Translations under genes and position numbers: made by a program
DNA from: Rummeliibacillus suwonensis
GTDB lineage: Bacteria > Bacillota > Bacilli > Bacillales_A > Planococcaceae
Reading direction: 5' to 3'
Assembly (NCBI RefSeq): GCF_007896435.1
Contig: NZ_VCBL01000001.1
Coordinates: 1,145,345-1,209,344 of the forward strand
DNA: 64,000 nt
The notes under the pieces: model-generated
What the model saw: only the letters and a program-made list of their open reading frames with translations
Told to the model about the DNA's origin: nothing
Database searches by the model: none
Shown: positions 1 to 9,253 of the stretch, piece after piece
Layout of the letters: every line of letters begins with the position of its first letter
How positions within the stretch are numbered: position 1 is the stretch's first letter

Positions 1-726
1 GTGGCTTCCGGAGATATCTCAATTGAAGACGTTGAAGGGGTAACTGGAGCCAAACTTATCGAATCTAAGTTTGGCGATGTCTATATTCGTGGTGGAATTT
101 TTGGCAATAGCGAAACAGTTGTCCGAGCTGGTGGCAATATTTACGTAAAACATACGAATGATAGTACGCTTCATGCATTAAAAGATATTTTTATAGATTC
201 CTATTCATTAGGCTCCAATCTGAAAGCACAAAATGTTTACGTTAACGAACAAAATGGCAAAATTATCGGAGGGTATGTGGAAGCTACACATTCTATCCAT
301 ACTGCGATATCAGGTAATCGCTTAGAAAGAAAGACTGCACTTGTCATCACATTGCCAGATCGTAAAGACAGTGCGAAAGTGATTATAGATAAACAAGATA
401 AGATCATTCATCTTGAAAAGGAAATTGCAGATTTGGATGCGAAGGTATTTCCTGTCAAACCATTTTTAGAAAAGTTGAACGAAATTCAACGTCAAACGTA
501 TGATGATACTGTTGAAAAGATTCATCAAAAAGAAACTGAGTTAAAACAGTTGGAGAGGGAAGTCGATGAAATTGTTCAACAAATAAGAAATATGGGGGAT
601 GAAAAGATCAGTATTACGAAAGAAGCGTTTCCTGGGACTTACATTCAGATTGGAAAAAAATCTACAACATTGACGAAAGTAACTTGCGGAGACTTTCTAT
701 TGGAGAATGGTGAACTGAATGTTTAG
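1..726 (+). CDS. FapA-type (DUF342) polymer-sheath protein, 5' end missing
   Basis: Only the C-terminal 241 residues lie in the window, and the true start is upstream of base 1. The visible part begins with short repeating beta-strand turns such as GGNIYVKH, with alternating glycine and asparagine, as in the right-handed beta-helix of the DUF342/FapA family. A long charged coiled coil follows at about residues 130-200, rich in lysine and glutamate heptads, and then a small C-terminal beta domain. FapA-like proteins are linked to flagellar or cell-surface assembly in some bacteria, but the role in Bacillales is poorly defined. The stop overlaps the start of the next gene, so the two are probably co-transcribed. 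I am confident of the family and not of the function. Confidence 0.7.
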   Translation: MASGDISIEDVEGVTGAKLIESKFGDVYIRGGIFGNSETVVRAGGNIYVKHTNDSTLHALKDIFIDSYSLGSNLKAQNVYVNEQNGKIIGGYVEATHSIHTAISGNRLERKTALVITLPDRKDSAKVIIDKQDKIIHLEKEIADLDAKVFPVKPFLEKLNEIQRQTYDDTVEKIHQKETELKQLEREVDEIVQQIRNMGDEKISITKEAFPGTYIQIGKKSTTLTKVTCGDFLLENGELNV

Positions 727-1453
727 ACCACTTGTTTTTGCACATCGAGGGGCATCCGCTTATGCGCTTGAAAATTCGATTGATGCATTTAATTTAGCAC
801 TCGAATTACAGGCAGATGGCATAGAACTTGATATACAAACAACAAAAGATCATATTCCAATAGTTGTTCATGATTATAATTTGAGAAGACTAACTGGAAG
901 AAATGCACTTGTTTCTAATTTGACATTAGAAGAGATTGAAATGTTAAAGGTTGGAAAAATATTCATCCGAAAGTTTAGAGGACCTAGAATTTTAACATTC
1001 GATGAATTTCTATCATGGTATAGCAAGCATAAAATACCACTAAATGTTGAGCTAAAAGAATCCTTTTTAAAAGATGATGAAGCATTAAAATTTACAGTAG
1101 AAAAATGCAAAGATATTGCTGGATTGCATTTTTCTTCATTTCATTCGGAATTACTGGAAAAAGTAAAGAAATTAGCATCTAATATTGAAACGGCATTGAT
1201 CGCGACTAAATTTCTGAATTGGGATAGGTTAGATCAATTGCCTTTTATTGATACAATCCATGCCAATAAATCTCGTTATTATAAAGAAAGATATTTAGAT
1301 GCATGTTTATCTCAAAGAAAAAAATGCCGCTTTTATAATATAAATGGAAATGAATCGTATATTGCATCACCGCATAAGGCTGTAGTTGGATGGATTACAG
1401 ATTATCCGGAAATTGTACGATCCGTGCAGGAGAGAGCATCTTCTGAATACTAA
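719..1453 (+). CDS. Glycerophosphodiester phosphodiesterase (YqiK-like)
   Basis: A 244-residue protein of the GDPD TIM-barrel family, which hydrolyses glycerophosphodiesters to glycerol-3-phosphate and an alcohol. The family signature is complete: HRGAS with His9 and Arg10, the ENS motif at 18-20, GIELDIQ with Glu36 and Asp38, and the second catalytic His51 in VVHD. A further acidic NVELKE motif lies near residue 112. There is no signal peptide, so it should be cytoplasmic and scavenge phospholipid head-group diesters. Its ATG overlaps the end of the upstream gene by 8 bases, implying translational coupling. Its place just before yqzF and bkdR matches the B. subtilis yqiK locus. Confidence 0.92.
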   Translation: MFRPLVFAHRGASAYALENSIDAFNLALELQADGIELDIQTTKDHIPIVVHDYNLRRLTGRNALVSNLTLEEIEMLKVGKIFIRKFRGPRILTFDEFLSWYSKHKIPLNVELKESFLKDDEALKFTVEKCKDIAGLHFSSFHSELLEKVKKLASNIETALIATKFLNWDRLDQLPFIDTIHANKSRYYKERYLDACLSQRKKCRFYNINGNESYIASPHKAVVGWITDYPEIVRSVQERASSEY

Positions 1454-1567
1454 TTTATCCTGTATGAATAGGCAGTAAGCATTGGGTATTGAAGTATATA
1501 TGTGAGAAAAGGTTTGCATTTTTATCTAAATCTTGCATGATGGAATGGATTCAATTATATAAACAGT

Positions 1568-1603
1568 AAAAAACGCAAGGGTTGTGAATCCTTGCGTTTT
1601 TTT
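1568..1603. terminator. Bidirectional rho-independent terminator
   Basis: A perfect inverted repeat (AAAACGCAAGG at 1570-1580 and CCTTGCGTTTT at 1590-1600) is flanked by A-rich and T-rich runs. It lies between two convergent genes and can serve both. Confidence 0.88.
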
Positions 1604-1612
1604 ACACCATCA

Positions 1613-1864
1613 TTATTCTTTTTTCTTAGAGTACTTTGGGGCAATTCTTCCATTTTTACGATCTCGATTTAATAAGTATCCAGCGAAAAATCCAAATCCT
1701 AATAGAAATAACACGATCCCAATCACAAATTGCATCCATAAATAAGGGATGGGATCAACTAATTTGGCAAAAAACGTATCGCGTATTAATTTGATCCCAA
1801 TAGCAGCCATAATAGCAGGTATGGCTAATATGATAAAAGCTATAAAACGACCCATTTCGTTCAA
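1613..1864 (-). CDS. yqzF: DUF2627 small membrane protein (YqzF)
   Basis: An 83-residue protein with two clear hydrophobic segments, about residues 7-27 and 43-65, separated by a short charged loop, and a basic C-terminal tail ending in lysines. Size, topology and position next to bkdR match the YqzF/DUF2627 family, which has no known function. It is probably an integral membrane protein with a cytoplasmic basic tail. The start has a GAGGAG-type ribosome-binding site just upstream, and the gene is divergent from bkdR across about 120 bp. Confidence 0.85.
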   Translation of the reverse strand: MNEMGRFIAFIILAIPAIMAAIGIKLIRDTFFAKLVDPIPYLWMQFVIGIVLFLLGFGFFAGYLLNRDRKNGRIAPKYSKKKE

Positions 1865-1903
1865 CTCCTCTAATCTTCTTTATTCTCATGTCTAATGCAT
1901 AGA

Positions 1904-1932
1904 TTGTCAAGAGTAGAAACATTCGTTACTAT
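1904..1932 (+). promoter_or_regulatory. Possible sigma-A promoter of bkdR
   Basis: TTGTCA at 1904-1909 is 17 bases from TACTAT at 1927-1932, about 50 bp before the bkdR start. The -35 is good and the -10 only fair. It is inferred from spacing alone. Confidence 0.35.
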
Positions 1933-1984
1933 AATAATCAATATATGAAAATACTTGCACATAATAGTGAGGAAGTGAAAAGAT

Positions 1985-4033
1985 TTGCATAGAATTATGA
2001 TAGTAGGAGCAGGTGTTGGAGGGACAGCGATATTACAATTATTGGCTCATTCAACCAAGTGGCAAACGGTCGCTGTTGTTGATGTGAGAGAAGATGCCCC
2101 GGGAATGGTCATAGCGCGGAAATCCGGAATTGAAACAGGAAATGATTGGCATGCGTTTTTACACCATACATTAGATATGGTCATTGATGTAACGGGAGAT
2201 CCGAGCGTTTTTAAAGAATTACTTGCTATATTGCCAAAAGAAACTGTTTTAATACCGGGGGAAATGGCTGAGATTCTTGTGCAGCTATTACAAGAAAAAG
2301 ATTATTACATCCAAAAGCTTCAATCCTTGTCACGACGTCAACAAATTATTTTTAATTCGATCGAAGAAGGTATGATCAGTATAAATCTAGAGGGTGTTGT
2401 GACATTTTTCAATCAAAGTGCGGCTAGAATTACGGATGTTTCAATAGAAGATGCGATAGGACAGCATATCGATCAAATTATGCGCGATAGCAGCTTAACT
2501 AAAGTGATTGAAACAGGTATTACCGAAACCGATCAAGAGCTTCTGTTAGATACAGGTAAAAAAATTGTCGCATCCTGTATACCGATGTTGGATGAAAGTC
2601 TTCAGCAGATCGGTGCCTTAGCCATTTTTAAAGATGTTTCAGAAGTAACGGCGTTGGCAGAAGAAATTACAGATTTGAAAGAAATCAAAACGATGTTAGA
2701 AGCAATCATTCAGTCAAGTGATGATGCGATTTCAGTTGCCGATGAACAGGGGAGAGGCATTGTTGTCAATCCGGCCTATACAAGAATTACAGGACTTACA
2801 CCTGAAGAAATCATAGGAAAGCCTGCGACTGCTGATATCTCTGAAGGAGAAAGTATGCATTTAAAGGTTATCGACACAAAAAAGCCGATCCGAGGCGTAA
2901 ATATGCGGTTAGGACCAAATAAGCGAGAAGTGATTGTCAATGTTGCACCGATCATTGTTAAAAATGAGTTAAAAGGAAGCGTTGGGGTGATTCATGATGT
3001 TACAGAGATGAGAAAGCTAGCACATGAGCTCAAGCAGGCAAAAACAATTATTCGCTCGTTGGAATCTAAATATGTATTTGATGATATTATTGGGACTTCA
3101 GATGAAATGACATTAGCGATTGAACAAGCAAAATTGGCAGCAAAAACGCCTGTAACTGTGTTTTTAAGAGGTGAGTCTGGAACGGGGAAAGAACTCTTTG
3201 CACACGCTATTCATAGTGAAAGTAATCGTCATTACGAAAAGTTTATACGTGTCAATTGTGCGGCCATTGCAGAAAGTCTATTAGAAAGTGAACTATTTGG
3301 GTATGAAGATGGCGCATTTACGGGTGCTAAAAAAGGAGGTAAACGTGGTCTTTTCGAGGAAGCTAATGGTGGAAGTATTTTTTTAGACGAAATTGGAGAA
3401 TTATCGCTTAGTACGCAAGCAAAATTATTACGTGTTTTGCAAGAAAAAGAAATCGTTCGAGTAGGTGGTATAAAACCTATTTCAATTGATGTTCGGATTA
3501 TTGCAGCGACGAATGTAAACATGGAAAAAGCTTTGCATGATCACACATTTCGTGAAGATCTTTACTATCGTTTAAATCGGATGCCAATTTATGTTCCAGC
3601 ATTACGAAATCGCATACAAGATATTCCACAACTTGTAGATCGATTACTTATAAAATTGAATCGTGAATATGGGAGAAATGTTACATCAGTATCACTAGCC
3701 GTTTTTCAAAAATTGCAGTCCTACAATTGGCCAGGTAATGTCCGAGAATTAGAAAACGTGATTGGACGTGCCATGATCTTTATGCCCGTTAATGAGACCG
3801 AACTGCACGAACGTTATCTACATATTCCAGCCCATAATGAGGGGGCATCCAAAAATTCGAAGGAAACTTTGAATACTCATGGTACATTAGAAGAAAAAAT
3901 GAACGACTTTGAAAAACAAATCATCGAACAAGCATTAGAAAGTTGCCAACATAATAAAACGAAAGCAGCAAAAATGCTTCATATCTCGATTCGAAATTTA
4001 TATTATAAATTAGAAAAATACGGTATTGAATAA
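1985..4033 (+). CDS. bkdR: Sigma-54 enhancer-binding activator of the bkd operon, BkdR
   Basis: A 682-residue transcription activator. The N-terminus has a Rossmann-like start (VGAGVGG) typical of BkdR rather than a receiver domain. Two PAS domains follow at about 118-220 and 233-345. The AAA+ domain has Walker A GESGTGKE near residue 396, the sigma-54-contacting GAFTGA loop at about 443-448, and Walker B IFLDEIGE. The C-terminus is a Fis-type helix-turn-helix (NKTKAAKMLHISIRNLYYKL). TTG at 1985, preceded by GAGGAAGTG, is chosen because the resulting N-terminus matches the family. It should drive the -24/-12 promoter about 320 bp downstream. The signal sensed is unknown. Confidence 0.93.
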   Translation: MHRIMIVGAGVGGTAILQLLAHSTKWQTVAVVDVREDAPGMVIARKSGIETGNDWHAFLHHTLDMVIDVTGDPSVFKELLAILPKETVLIPGEMAEILVQLLQEKDYYIQKLQSLSRRQQIIFNSIEEGMISINLEGVVTFFNQSAARITDVSIEDAIGQHIDQIMRDSSLTKVIETGITETDQELLLDTGKKIVASCIPMLDESLQQIGALAIFKDVSEVTALAEEITDLKEIKTMLEAIIQSSDDAISVADEQGRGIVVNPAYTRITGLTPEEIIGKPATADISEGESMHLKVIDTKKPIRGVNMRLGPNKREVIVNVAPIIVKNELKGSVGVIHDVTEMRKLAHELKQAKTIIRSLESKYVFDDIIGTSDEMTLAIEQAKLAAKTPVTVFLRGESGTGKELFAHAIHSESNRHYEKFIRVNCAAIAESLLESELFGYEDGAFTGAKKGGKRGLFEEANGGSIFLDEIGELSLSTQAKLLRVLQEKEIVRVGGIKPISIDVRIIAATNVNMEKALHDHTFREDLYYRLNRMPIYVPALRNRIQDIPQLVDRLLIKLNREYGRNVTSVSLAVFQKLQSYNWPGNVRELENVIGRAMIFMPVNETELHERYLHIPAHNEGASKNSKETLNTHGTLEEKMNDFEKQIIEQALESCQHNKTKAAKMLHISIRNLYYKLEKYGIE

Positions 4034-4037
4034 AATA

Positions 4038-4081
4038 GCATGCTAAATCATGCAGATCCTGCAAAATATTGCATGCTTTTT
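4038..4081 (+). terminator. Terminator 1 of bkdR
   Basis: AGCATGC at 4038-4044 pairs with GCATGCT at 4071-4077, followed by a T run. It is the first of two tandem terminators isolating bkdR from the sigma-54 operon. Confidence 0.6.
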
Positions 4082-4100
4082 GAAAAAAATATGCCAAAAG

Positions 4101-4140
4101 AAAACAGTATGTCAGGAGTCATCCTGGCATGCTGTTTTTT
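4101..4140 (+). terminator. Terminator 2 of bkdR
   Basis: A 17-bp stem with a few G-U pairs (4101-4117 with 4122-4138), a four-base loop GTCA, and a closing T6 run. It is a strong intrinsic terminator. Confidence 0.85.
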
Positions 4141-4273
4141 ATCTAGATTCTACAAAAGACGCTTTCTTCAATAGGTTTGAATATTCGTATTTAAAAAATA
4201 AAGATTTATCTGATAAGCCGAATTGACTTTTTCATTTCATAAGGTGGATTAGAAAAGGAGTTTCATCCAGTTC

Positions 4274-4286
4274 GTACATGATGTAC
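4274..4286. promoter_or_regulatory. Candidate BkdR upstream activating sequence
   Basis: A perfect dyad GTACATGATGTAC is centred about 98 bp upstream of the predicted sigma-54 start site, the usual distance for an enhancer-binding activator. It is the only clean dyad in this stretch. Binding by BkdR is inferred. Confidence 0.5.
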
Positions 4287-4351
4287 TGAATCTTGATGTT
4301 AAGAAAGGACATGAGGTTGTTAGCAGGATTTTTATATCCTTTTTTTACTTT

Positions 4352-4367
4352 TGGCACGCTTCTTGCA
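4352..4367 (+). promoter_or_regulatory. Sigma-54 (SigL) -24/-12 promoter of the bkd operon
   Basis: TGGCAC at 4352-4357, five bases, then TTGCA at 4363-4367: an exact match to the TGGCAC-N5-TTGCA consensus, with GG and GC twelve apart. It lies 70 bp before the bcd start and follows the gene of a GAFTGA-type activator. Confidence 0.93.
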
Positions 4368-4436
4368 TTTAATAAAAGTGACTGGAAATTTTGGCAGCCA
4401 GAAAATGTGATTCAGTTCACTAAGGGGGATATGTAA

Positions 4437-5531
4437 ATGGAAATTTTCAAGTATATGGAAAAGTATGATTATGAACAAATTGTCATCTGTCAGGATGGAA
4501 CTTCGGGCTTAAAGGCGATCATTGCTATCCATGATACAACACTGGGGCCAGCGCTTGGGGGTACGAGAATGTGGACATATGCATCTGAAGAGGATGCAAT
4601 GGAAGATGCATTACGTTTAGCGCGTGGGATGACTTATAAAAATGCCGCAGCAGGTTTAAATCTAGGTGGTGGAAAAACAGTTATTATCGGAGATCCCTTC
4701 AAAGACAAAAATGAGGAAATGTTTCGGTCACTTGGACGGTTCATCCAAGGCTTGAATGGTCGCTATATTACAGCAGAGGATGTTGGTACTACAGTTGCCG
4801 ATATGGATTTGATTCATGAGGAAACAGATTATGTTACAGGTATTTCTCCAGCATTCGGGTCATCGGGCAATCCTTCTCCTGTCACAGCATATGGTGTATA
4901 TGTAGGGATGAAGGCTGCTGCAAAAGAAGCGTTTGGTAGTGATAGCTTGAAAGGGAAAAAAGTAGCTGTCCAAGGTCTTGGAAACGTTGCCTATACATTA
5001 TGTCGCTATTTATATAAAGAAGGGGCAAAATTGGTTGTCACAGACATAAATAAGGAAGCGGTCAAAAGAGTGGTAGACGAATTCAGTGCAGTAGCAGTTG
5101 ATCCCAATGATATTTATAAACAAGAGGTTGATATTTTTTCACCATGTGCATTAGGGGCTATTATCAACGACCAAACCATTTCACAACTGAAAGCAAAGGT
5201 GATTGCAGGGTCTGCCAACAATCAGCTTCAGCATTCTAAACATGGTCAAATGATACATGAAGCCGGATTCATTTACGCGCCCGACTATGTCATTAATGCT
5301 GGTGGTGTGATAAATGTAGCAGATGAACTTTCTGGCTACAATCGTGAGCGTGCGATGAAAAGAGTAGAAGGAATTTATGATAGCATCACAAAAATATTTG
5401 AAATCTCGAAAGACGAAGGCATTCCAACCTATTTGGCTGCCAATCGATTAGCAGAAAATAGGATCAATCGAATTTCAAAATCACGAAGTACATTTTTGCG
5501 AAATGATAAGAATATTCTATCAAATCGCTAA
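4437..5531 (+). CDS. bcd: Leucine (branched-chain amino acid) dehydrogenase
   Basis: A 364-residue NAD-dependent amino acid dehydrogenase that oxidatively deaminates leucine, valine and isoleucine to the 2-oxo acids. Visible signatures are the glycine-rich substrate pocket GGTRMW (41-46), Lys68 in MTYKN, the catalytic Lys80 in the [14 protein letters not shown] motif, and a Rossmann loop [11 protein letters not shown] near residues 178-188. The length is typical. It is the first gene of the sigma-54 unit and supplies the oxo acids used by the dehydrogenase complex encoded next. In B. subtilis bcd is flanked by ptb and buk. Here both are absent, and a 185-bp gap with a strong hairpin leads to lpdV. 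Confidence 0.95.
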   Translation: MEIFKYMEKYDYEQIVICQDGTSGLKAIIAIHDTTLGPALGGTRMWTYASEEDAMEDALRLARGMTYKNAAAGLNLGGGKTVIIGDPFKDKNEEMFRSLGRFIQGLNGRYITAEDVGTTVADMDLIHEETDYVTGISPAFGSSGNPSPVTAYGVYVGMKAAAKEAFGSDSLKGKKVAVQGLGNVAYTLCRYLYKEGAKLVVTDINKEAVKRVVDEFSAVAVDPNDIYKQEVDIFSPCALGAIINDQTISQLKAKVIAGSANNQLQHSKHGQMIHEAGFIYAPDYVINAGGVINVADELSGYNRERAMKRVEGIYDSITKIFEISKDEGIPTYLAANRLAENRINRISKSRSTFLRNDKNILSNR

Positions 5532-5605
5532 AAGAAAAGTAGATTCAAGTGAAATGACTTTTTCAATATTTGTGATATAATTTAGTACCAGGTAATAAAA
5601 AATAA

Positions 5606-5649
5606 AACTGTCATATTCAATAAAATTTTATTTTTAGAATATGACAGTT
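5606..5649 (+). repeat. Long intercistronic hairpin between bcd and lpdV
   Basis: A perfect 13-bp inverted repeat (AACTGTCATATTC and GAATATGACAGTT) encloses a loop that is itself nearly palindromic (AATAAAATTTTATT), giving a stem of about 20 bp. No T run follows, so it looks more like an mRNA-processing or stability element, or an attenuator, than a terminator. Confidence 0.7.
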
Positions 5650-5716
5650 ATCACATTTTATAAATTATATTTAATGGTATAAATAATATAGACTTTAAAA
5701 ATAGGAGAGTGTTCTT

Positions 5717-7144
5717 ATGGCTAAGAATTATGACCTTGTCATAGTAGGTGGAGGCCCAGGAGGCTATGTTGCTGCAATTCGTGCTGCACAACTTGGTCTT
5801 TCGACTGCCATTGTGGAACAAAGTAAACTAGGGGGCACATGTTTACATAAGGGTTGTATTCCGAGTAAAGCTTTGCTACGCAGTGCAGAAGTTTATCGGA
5901 CAACAAAAGAGCAAGCTCATACATTTGGTGTGGAAGTTCAAAATGTTACATTTAATTTTGAACAGGCTCAAAAACGAAAAAATGACATTATCGATCAATT
6001 GCATAAGGGTATTCAAGGGTTGATGAAAAAAGGGAAAATCGATGTATTTGAAGGGTATGGAAGAATTTTAGGCCCATCCATTTTTTCACCAATGTCTGGT
6101 ACGATTTCTGTTGAATTTGATGATGATCGTGATAATGAAATGCTGATTCCTAAAAATGTCATTATTGCAACAGGATCAAGACCAAGAACTTTAAAAGGAC
6201 TGATACCTGATGGTAGTCGGCTACTATCTTCAGATGATTTAATGACACTACAACAATTGCCAAAATCATTGCTGATTGTAGGGGGCGGTGTGATTGGGGT
6301 CGAATGGGCGTCTATGCTGCATGATTTTGGAGTAGAAGTGACCATTGTTGAATATTCCAATGCGATTTTGCCAACAGAGGATCAAGATATTCAAAAGGCC
6401 ATGACGGCATCATTTAAAAAGCGAGGCATTCGAATTATTACGAATGCTCATATACTTCCAGAAACACTTCAAGATAAGCAAGGCTATATTGAAATATCTG
6501 CTGAGGTGGAGGGGAGACAGCAACAATTTTTTGCGGAGAAAATATTATTATCGGTCGGTAGACAGGCTAATATTGAGAACATAGGCCTTGAAAACACAGA
6601 TATCGAGATCAATAGAGGTTTTATCGAAGTCAATCCTCATTATCAAACAAAGGAATCTCATATATACGCTATCGGGGATGTGATTGGAGGCTTGCAACTT
6701 GCTCATGTCGCTTCTCATGAAGGGATACATGCAGTAGAACATATTGCAGGGCTCAATCCGGAGACCATCGAATCTCATAAAATAGCTCGTTGTATTTATG
6801 GAAATCCAGAAGTTGCTAGTATCGGATTAACAGAAAAACAAGCGAGAGAACAAGAAATCGAAATAGCCGTTGGAAAATTTCCATTTGCAGCCATTGGAAA
6901 AGCCCTTGTATTTGGTGAAAAAGAAGGCTTTGTGAAAATCATTGCCGATAACAAAACGGATGATATTGTGGGTGTGCATATCATGGGGGCTCATGCAACG
7001 GAACTTATTTCTGAAGCGAGTCTTGCAATGTTGGTAGATGCGACACCATGGGAAATGTCGGCACATATTCACCCACATCCATCATTATCAGAAGCTATAG
7101 GAGAAGCAGCTTTAGCTGTTGAAGGAAAAGCGATTCATCAGTAA
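5717..7144 (+). CDS. lpdV: Dihydrolipoamide dehydrogenase, E3 of the branched-chain complex
   Basis: A 475-residue FAD flavoprotein that reoxidises the lipoyl groups of the E2 core with NAD. It shows the N-terminal FAD site GGGPGG (11-16), the redox-active disulfide Cys42/Cys47 in GGTCLHKGCIPSK, a second NAD-binding VGGGVIGVEWAS motif, the AIGDV FAD motif, and the C-terminal active-site pair His454 and Glu459 in HPHPSLSE. AGGAGAG precedes the ATG. It is 15 bp before bkdAA, so E3, E1 and E2 are made from one transcript. This is the operon-specific E3 rather than the pyruvate dehydrogenase copy, judged by context. Confidence 0.95.
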   Translation: MAKNYDLVIVGGGPGGYVAAIRAAQLGLSTAIVEQSKLGGTCLHKGCIPSKALLRSAEVYRTTKEQAHTFGVEVQNVTFNFEQAQKRKNDIIDQLHKGIQGLMKKGKIDVFEGYGRILGPSIFSPMSGTISVEFDDDRDNEMLIPKNVIIATGSRPRTLKGLIPDGSRLLSSDDLMTLQQLPKSLLIVGGGVIGVEWASMLHDFGVEVTIVEYSNAILPTEDQDIQKAMTASFKKRGIRIITNAHILPETLQDKQGYIEISAEVEGRQQQFFAEKILLSVGRQANIENIGLENTDIEINRGFIEVNPHYQTKESHIYAIGDVIGGLQLAHVASHEGIHAVEHIAGLNPETIESHKIARCIYGNPEVASIGLTEKQAREQEIEIAVGKFPFAAIGKALVFGEKEGFVKIIADNKTDDIVGVHIMGAHATELISEASLAMLVDATPWEMSAHIHPHPSLSEAIGEAALAVEGKAIHQ

Positions 7145-7159
7145 AGGAGAGATGAGAAA

Positions 7160-8164
7160 ATGACTGAAAACAGACATGCTGTATCGGGATTATCCGATGA
7201 AGACGTACTTAATATGTATCGAACAATGCTTTTAGCTCGTCGAATAGATGAAAGAATGTGGCTTTTAAATCGTGCAGGTAAAATTCCTTTTGTTATTTCC
7301 TGCCAAGGTCAAGAAGCAACGCAAGTGGGGGCAGCCTTTGCATTGGATCAAAAAAAAGATTATATTGCACCTTATTATCGAGATTTGGCTGTTGTTTTAC
7401 ATTTCGGCATGACCACAAAAGAACTAATGCTATCTGCTTTTGCGAAAGCAGAAGATCCAAACTCCGGCGGTAAACAAATGCCAGGACATTTTGGTCAAAA
7501 GAAAAATCGAATTATAACGGGCTCTTCACCCGTTACAACACAAGTACCTCATGCAGTGGGCGTTGCACTTGCCGGCAAAATGCAAAAGAAGGATTTTGTG
7601 ACATTTGTGACCCTTGGCGAAGGATCCTCCAATCAAGGTGATTTCCATGAAGGCGCAAATTTTGCAGGTGTCCATAAATTGCCGGTTATTATCATGATTG
7701 AAAATAACCGCTATGCCATTTCTGTACCACTAAAAAAGCAATTTGCTTGTGAAAAATTATCAGACCGTGCTGCTGGCTATGGAATGCCTGGTGTAACAGT
7801 AAATGGCGATGACCCAATTGAAGTATACAAGGCGGTAAAAGAGGCAGCAGATCGTGCTAGAGAAGGAAAAGGACCAAGCTTGATCGAAACGGTTTGCTAT
7901 CGTCTTACTGCCCACTCTTCTGATGATGATCAACGTCAATATCGCTCAGAAGAAGATTTGGCTGAAGGTAGAGCACATGACCCGGTAAAGAGCTTTGCCA
8001 ATTATCTAAAGGAACTAAATATTTTAACTCCTGAGATTGAAGAAAAATTTCAAAATGATATCATGGCTGAAATTGATGAGGCGACTGAATATGCAGAACA
8101 AGCTCCATATGCAGCACCTGAACATGCATTGAAATATGTTTATGCAGAACAGGAGGAGTTATAA
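7160..8164 (+). CDS. bkdAA: Branched-chain 2-oxoacid dehydrogenase E1 alpha subunit
   Basis: A 334-residue thiamine-diphosphate enzyme subunit that, with E1 beta, decarboxylates branched 2-oxo acids and passes the acyl group to E2. The ThDP/Mg motif runs from GEGSSNQGDFHEGAN at about residue 154 to the IENN sequence some 27 residues later. The phosphorylation-loop region TAHSSDDD with its histidine and an RDLAV stretch are as in bacterial BCKDH alpha chains. AAAGGAGAG lies 9 bases before the ATG. The bkdAB start follows one base after its stop, so the two subunits are stoichiometrically coupled. Confidence 0.95.
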   Translation: MTENRHAVSGLSDEDVLNMYRTMLLARRIDERMWLLNRAGKIPFVISCQGQEATQVGAAFALDQKKDYIAPYYRDLAVVLHFGMTTKELMLSAFAKAEDPNSGGKQMPGHFGQKKNRIITGSSPVTTQVPHAVGVALAGKMQKKDFVTFVTLGEGSSNQGDFHEGANFAGVHKLPVIIMIENNRYAISVPLKKQFACEKLSDRAAGYGMPGVTVNGDDPIEVYKAVKEAADRAREGKGPSLIETVCYRLTAHSSDDDQRQYRSEEDLAEGRAHDPVKSFANYLKELNILTPEIEEKFQNDIMAEIDEATEYAEQAPYAAPEHALKYVYAEQEEL

Positions 8165-8165
8165 C

Positions 8166-9149
8166 ATGACCGTTTTATCTTATATGGATGCAATAACACT
8201 TGCGATGAAAGAAGAAATGGAAAGAGATGAACGCGTCTTTATACTAGGTGAAGATGTAGGGGTAAAAGGTGGTGTGTTTAAGGCCACACAAGGTTTATAT
8301 GAACAATTTGGAGAAGAAAGAGTGATCGATACACCTTTAGCAGAATCCGCTATAGTAGGTGTAGGGGTTGGCGCAGCGATGTATGGTTTACGCCCAATTG
8401 CGGAAATGCAATTTGCCGATTTTATCATGCCGGCTGTCAATCAAATTATCTCTGAAGCATCCAAGATCCGCTATCGATCCGATAATGATTGGAGTTGTCC
8501 AATGGTTATTCGAGCACCATTTGGTGGTGGCGTCCATGGTGCGCTTTATCACTCTCAATCGGTAGAGGCAGTGTTTGCAAACCAACCAGGTTTAAAAATT
8601 GTTATCCCATCTACTCCATATGATGCAAAAGGTCTGCTAAAAGCAGCCATCCGAGATGATGATCCTGTCCTATTTTTTGAACATAAAAGAGCCTATCGCT
8701 TGATCAAAGATGACGTTCCAGATGATGATTATACAATTGAAATCGGTAAAGCGGATGTGAAGCGTGAAGGTGAAGATGTTACCGTTATCACTTATGGCTT
8801 ATGCGTTCATTTTGCATTACAAGCAGCTGAAAGACTTGAAAAAGATGGCATTGATGTGCATATTTTAGATTTACGAACCATATATCCACTTGACCAAGAA
8901 GCCATTATCAAAGCAGCCAAGAAAACAGGAAAAGTCTTACTGATCACAGAAGATACAAAAGAAGGTAGTGTCATGAGTGAAGTGGCTGCAATTATTGCTG
9001 AATATGCGCTATTTGATCTTGATGCACCGATTAAACGCCTAGCAGGTCCTGATGTGCCAGCAATGCCATATGCACCGACAATGGAAAAGTTCTTTATGAT
9101 GAATCCAGAAAAAGTAGAGCAGGCCATACGCGAATTAGCCGAATTTTAG
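8166..9149 (+). CDS. bkdAB: Branched-chain 2-oxoacid dehydrogenase E1 beta subunit
   Basis: A 327-residue partner of BkdAA from the transketolase-like pyrimidine-binding family. The start is set at ATG 8166 (MTVLSYMDAI), one base after the bkdAA stop and 8 bases after AGGAGGAG at 8151-8158; a longer frame beginning inside bkdAA has no such site. Visible signatures are GEDVG near the N-terminus, the ThDP-pyrimidine contact glutamate in that motif, RAPFGGGVHGALYHSQS and the C-terminal TYGLCVHFAL transketolase domain. It forms the alpha2beta2 E1. Confidence 0.95.
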   Translation: MTVLSYMDAITLAMKEEMERDERVFILGEDVGVKGGVFKATQGLYEQFGEERVIDTPLAESAIVGVGVGAAMYGLRPIAEMQFADFIMPAVNQIISEASKIRYRSDNDWSCPMVIRAPFGGGVHGALYHSQSVEAVFANQPGLKIVIPSTPYDAKGLLKAAIRDDDPVLFFEHKRAYRLIKDDVPDDDYTIEIGKADVKREGEDVTVITYGLCVHFALQAAERLEKDGIDVHILDLRTIYPLDQEAIIKAAKKTGKVLLITEDTKEGSVMSEVAAIIAEYALFDLDAPIKRLAGPDVPAMPYAPTMEKFFMMNPEKVEQAIRELAEF

Positions 9150-9159
9150 GCTGAAATAA

Positions 9160-9224
9160 TTCATCTAGATCCGAAATTGATCAAAATTTCGTATATGCGG
9201 TGATCTGAGGATTTAGCAGATGAA
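9160..9224 (+). repeat. Intercistronic hairpin bkdAB-bkdB
   Basis: Outer arms TTCATCT (9160-9166) and AGATGAA (9218-9224) enclose an inner GAAATT/AAATTTC stem. There is no T run. It occupies the only sizeable gap (104 bp) before the E2 gene and could tune E1:E2 expression through mRNA processing. Confidence 0.45.
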
Positions 9225-9253
9225 GTCGATAAAGGTAGAGGAGGTATACTTAG

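Noticed and set aside
8136-8165. A start for bkdAB ten codons upstream, inside bkdAA
   Set aside because: The AGGAGGAG at 8151-8158 is correctly placed only for ATG 8166, and the extra residues do not match the family.
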